Shown piece after piece: positions 5,783 to 7,623 of a DNA stretch of 7,623 nucleotides. A model generated the notes under the pieces. It was not told where the DNA came from. It was given only the letters and a program-made list of their open reading frames with translations, and ran no database searches. Numbering within the stretch: position 1 is the stretch's first letter; each line of letters starts with the position of its first letter. This DNA is from Syntrophobacterales bacterium (GTDB taxonomy: Bacteria > Desulfobacterota > Syntrophobacteria > BM002), in the NCBI GenBank assembly GCA_030613915.1, contig JAUWKY010000104.1, forward strand, positions 1 to 7,623, written 5' to 3'. Both the position numbers and the translations under genes were made by a program.

Positions 5783-6691
5783 ATGACAACCAAGGTGATG
5801 CAACTTCCAGAGGAAGAATACATGCTGCCCGGAACCAGGGCATGTTCTGGATGCGGTTTGTCCCTGGCTTATCGTCACATTCTAAAGGCTTTGGGTGAAA
5901 AGACCATTCTGACCATACCGGCTTCCTGCCTGACCGTGCTCCATGGACTCTATCCGTCCACCTCAGTCCGGCTTACCAACATCAACACCGCCTTCGCCAC
6001 TACTGCGGCTTCGGCTACCGGCATCGCCGCTGGTCTGAAAGCGCTGGGCAAGACCGATTACACTGTGGTGGGAATAGCCGGCGACGGCGGCACTTTCGAC
6101 ATCGGTATTCAGGCTCTCAGCGCTGCTGCGGAAAGAAATACCGACTTTCTCTACATCTGTTACGATAATGAAGGCTATATGAACACGGGCACTCAGCGGT
6201 CAAGCGCCACACCTATGGGTGCATTCACCACCACCACTCCGGGAACCAAGATCGAGCACAAAAAGGACATCCTGGCCATCATGGAAGCCCACGGAATCCC
6301 CTACATGGCTTCAGCCTCGCCAGCATATCCACTGGATTTGTATGACAAGGTTGCGAAAGCCAAGAACATCCAAGGCACCCGCTTCATGCATATAAACATT
6401 CCCTGCCCTCCTGGGTGGGGGTTTCCCACCGATGATTTGGTCAAACTGGGAAAATTGGCGGTGGACACTGGCATGTGGGTCCTTCTCGAGATTGAAAACG
6501 GTGTTTTGCGCCTAACTGGACGCAGCCGCAGCATGGCCCGTAGCGGCAAGAAAAAGCCGGTCAGCCAATACCTGAAATTACAGGGACGTTTTAAGCAGAT
6601 CACCCCTGAGCAAATAGATTATCTGCAAGACTGGATTGACAAACGTTGGCAGCGGTTTCTGCAACGACATGAACTTGCCGAAACCGCATAG
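5783..6691 (+). CDS. porB: Pyruvate (2-oxoacid):ferredoxin oxidoreductase, beta subunit
   Basis: This 302-residue subunit binds thiamine diphosphate and one [4Fe-4S] cluster. Cluster cysteines are C21 and C24 in ACSGCGL, C49 in IPASCLTVL, and a later one in INIPCPPGWG. The thiamine/magnesium motif begins at GIAGDGGTFDIGIQAL and ends at YDNEGYMNTGTQRSSATPMG. TTTTPGTK after it is typical of pyruvate-specific beta subunits. I start it at the ATG at 5783, preceded by AGGCGTGAGA (5771-5780) and placing the first cluster cysteines about 20 residues in, as in known PorB. An in-frame GTG at 5708 would add 25 residues, overlap porA and read through the GCGCATA repeat, so it is unlikely. The C-terminal KLQGRFKQITPEQ..LQDWIDKRWQ tail is normal for the family. 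With porGDA it completes the enzyme. Confidence 0.95.
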   Translation: MTTKVMQLPEEEYMLPGTRACSGCGLSLAYRHILKALGEKTILTIPASCLTVLHGLYPSTSVRLTNINTAFATTAASATGIAAGLKALGKTDYTVVGIAGDGGTFDIGIQALSAAAERNTDFLYICYDNEGYMNTGTQRSSATPMGAFTTTTPGTKIEHKKDILAIMEAHGIPYMASASPAYPLDLYDKVAKAKNIQGTRFMHINIPCPPGWGFPTDDLVKLGKLAVDTGMWVLLEIENGVLRLTGRSRSMARSGKKKPVSQYLKLQGRFKQITPEQIDYLQDWIDKRWQRFLQRHELAETA

Positions 6692-6808
6692 TGCGGAGTG
6701 TTGAGCTTGGCAAGGATCTCGGCGGAGCATCTGTTGAGCTGGGCGGAAATATTCCTCTCCATTCGGCAAGACCTGAAAAATCTCAACAATCATGGTGAGA
6801 TATCCACC

Positions 6809-7141
6809 ATGAGGCTGCTAGACCCTTCGCAGGAACCTCTGCCTGAAACGATCTGGTGTGAATACTGTGGGGGGGGTTGTGAGATCCGAGGAGGGGTTCC
6901 TGATTTCAGCGGAAGTTCTAAACCTCCCAGCCTCTGGTACGTATATTTTCGGGGTGACGGCTGCGAGTATCAGCGTTTCTGTCCTTTTCTCTTCGAATAC
7001 TTCGCTACCGCCAAGTTTTTCTGCGCCATTTATGAGATCAAGCCTAAATGCTGCTGGGAGTTCGACCGCGAGGAGTGCGAATTCTTGCAAAAAGACGTGG
7101 CCCGGGAAAGAGCAGAACGTTCCCGGGTAAGTGGCAGTTAG
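6809..7141 (+). CDS. Cysteine-rich hypothetical protein, 110 residues
   Basis: I do not recognise this family. From the ATG at 6809 the protein has nine cysteines: C17-x2-C20-x3-C24 near the start, C52-x5-C58 in the middle, then C72, C81, C82 and C90. It is also rich in aromatics (WYVYFRGDG, CPFLFEYFATAKFFCAIYEI), with no signal peptide or clear membrane span. The spacing suggests metal binding (zinc or iron-sulfur) or redox cysteines. GGTGAGA (6794-6800) lies eight bases before the ATG; an in-frame start at 6698 adds 37 residues unlike the rest. Codon use is ordinary throughout, so I take it as real. It follows porB by 117 bp on the same strand, so it may be cotranscribed with the por genes. 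A run of eight G (6869-6876) encodes the glycines between C20 and C24 and is prone to slippage or sequencing error. Confidence 0.65.
   Translation: MRLLDPSQEPLPETIWCEYCGGGCEIRGGVPDFSGSSKPPSLWYVYFRGDGCEYQRFCPFLFEYFATAKFFCAIYEIKPKCCWEFDREECEFLQKDVARERAERSRVSGS
7101..7127 (-). terminator. GC-rich hairpin at the convergent gene ends
   Basis: CCCGGGAA (7101-7108) pairs perfectly with TTCCCGGG (7120-7127) around an 11-nt loop, within the last codons of the cysteine-rich gene. On the minus strand the stem is followed after seven bases by five T (complement of 7089-7093), so it could terminate transcription coming from the acyltransferase remnant. No T-run follows on the plus strand. Confidence 0.35.
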
Positions 7142-7145
7142 GCTT

Positions 7146-7623
7146 CTATGTGCTACCGGGGAGTGACGGCTGAGCTCCTTTTTTGCGATGCGAGACCCGT
7201 CGTTTCTTTCTTGTTTTGCGTTTTCGTCGTCGCTCCTCCCACTCCCGATAGAGATGTGGGTAGGCGACCTTCCACGGTTTCAGAGTCCAAAACCACTGAT
7301 CTGGATATTCCCTGATCATCTCTTCCACCGCATTCATCATAATTTGAGTGTTGGTCTGTAGATCGCTCCGCAAGTCGCCTGTCCTTATCGTTTCCAGAGG
7401 TGGTTTCACATGAATGGTCAGCTGGCCGTCAGGATCACGGACACAAAACATTGGTAGAACCGTACTCTTGCATCGCATCGCCAGCAGGGCAGCGGCAGGG
7501 GTTGCAGTTGCATCATTGCGAAAGTAGGTAACTTAAATGCCTTGTTTGCGTGTGATTTGGGCTTTCAGCAAGTCAAGTGTTTCGCCCCTGCGTAGGTCTT
7601 GCATTATGTTCGGCATCCCGCCT
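7146..7623 (-). pseudogene. Broken LpxL/HtrB-like lysophospholipid acyltransferase, C-terminal part
   Basis: Reading the minus strand in from the window edge, one frame gives MPNIMQDLRRGETLDLLKAQ, then ITRKQGI, a TAA stop (7535-7533), then VTYFRNDATATPAAALLAMR and the rest to a TAG at 7148-7146. Both sides of the stop fit the family of acyltransferases that add secondary acyl chains to lipid A (or PIM-like lipids) at the inner membrane, including RDPDGQLTIHVKPPLETIRT and EEMIREYPDQWFWTLKPWK at the C-terminal end. The stop falls where the family usually has an aromatic residue, with no frameshift, so a nonsense change is likely. The family's DQ just before it has become AQ, and the FFG-like motif is YFR, further signs of decay. 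The N-terminal part with the HX4D/E catalytic motif is outside the window. The tail after WK is very basic (RRRKRKTRKKRR). An ATG at 7478 could give 110 residues but no catalytic core. Confidence 0.7.

Noticed and set aside
6698..6808. Longer start for the cysteine-rich protein
   Set aside because: The extra 37 residues have no ribosome site at their start and do not share the character of the rest; GGTGAGA precedes the ATG at 6809.
6858..7130. Alternative plus- and minus-strand frames (6858-7130, 6818-7090) over the cysteine-rich gene
   Set aside because: Their products are low-complexity Ser/Ala-rich shadows; the 6809-7141 frame has ordinary codon use, a ribosome site and patterned cysteines.
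7533..7535. Recoded stop codon in the acyltransferase
   Set aside because: TAA is not a usual selenocysteine or pyrrolysine codon, and other family positions are degraded too; nonsense mutation or sequence error is simpler.

Overview
The window looks like a stretch of chromosome from an anaerobic, Gram-negative-type bacterium. The main evidence is a complete four-subunit 2-oxoacid (pyruvate):ferredoxin oxidoreductase set in the order gamma-delta-alpha-beta, typical of strict anaerobes. It sits beside a catalytically intact crotonase, a ROK sugar kinase and a decayed LpxL/HtrB-like lipid acyltransferase. The acyltransferase suggests an outer-membrane lineage. The 132-residue hypothetical resembles proteins I associate with Desulfobacterota (former Deltaproteobacteria). 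That placement is inference; Chloroflexota and other anaerobes are not excluded.

Layout. Bases 1-607 hold no convincing gene. They contain a 233-bp MITE-like element with 22-bp terminal inverted repeats (121-353), two tandem 33-bp stem-loop units (421-489) and a good sigma70-type promoter (521-549) for the enoyl-CoA hydratase at 608-1399. Bases 1400-1696 hold a post-stop hairpin and a three-hairpin, cloverleaf-like structure (1484-1613) inside imperfect outer arms (1446-1673). A ROK kinase follows (1697-2689). A conserved hypothetical lies on the minus strand (2760-3158). Its upstream region, shared with the divergent por cluster, carries a palindromic repeat (3266-3345). The por cluster is gamma 3395-3997, delta 4161-4487, alpha 4533-5729 and beta 5783-6691, with a possible internal extended -10 promoter before delta. 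A cysteine-rich 110-residue protein (6809-7141) follows and converges, 4 bp away, on the remnant acyltransferase reading (minus strand, 7146 to the window end), which is interrupted by an in-frame TAA.

How the genes fit together. The four Por subunits should form one cytoplasmic enzyme that interconverts pyruvate (or a close 2-oxoacid) plus CoA with acetyl-CoA, CO2 and reduced ferredoxin. The crotonase acts in short-chain acyl-CoA metabolism, which meets the Por reaction at acetyl-CoA. The ROK kinase would feed sugar phosphates into glycolysis. No single novel multi-gene system is evident. The most unusual material is the intergenic architecture (nested hairpins, tandem stem-loops, MITE-like element), an inserted cysteine-bearing segment in the first ferredoxin motif of the delta subunit, and the cysteine-rich protein after porB.
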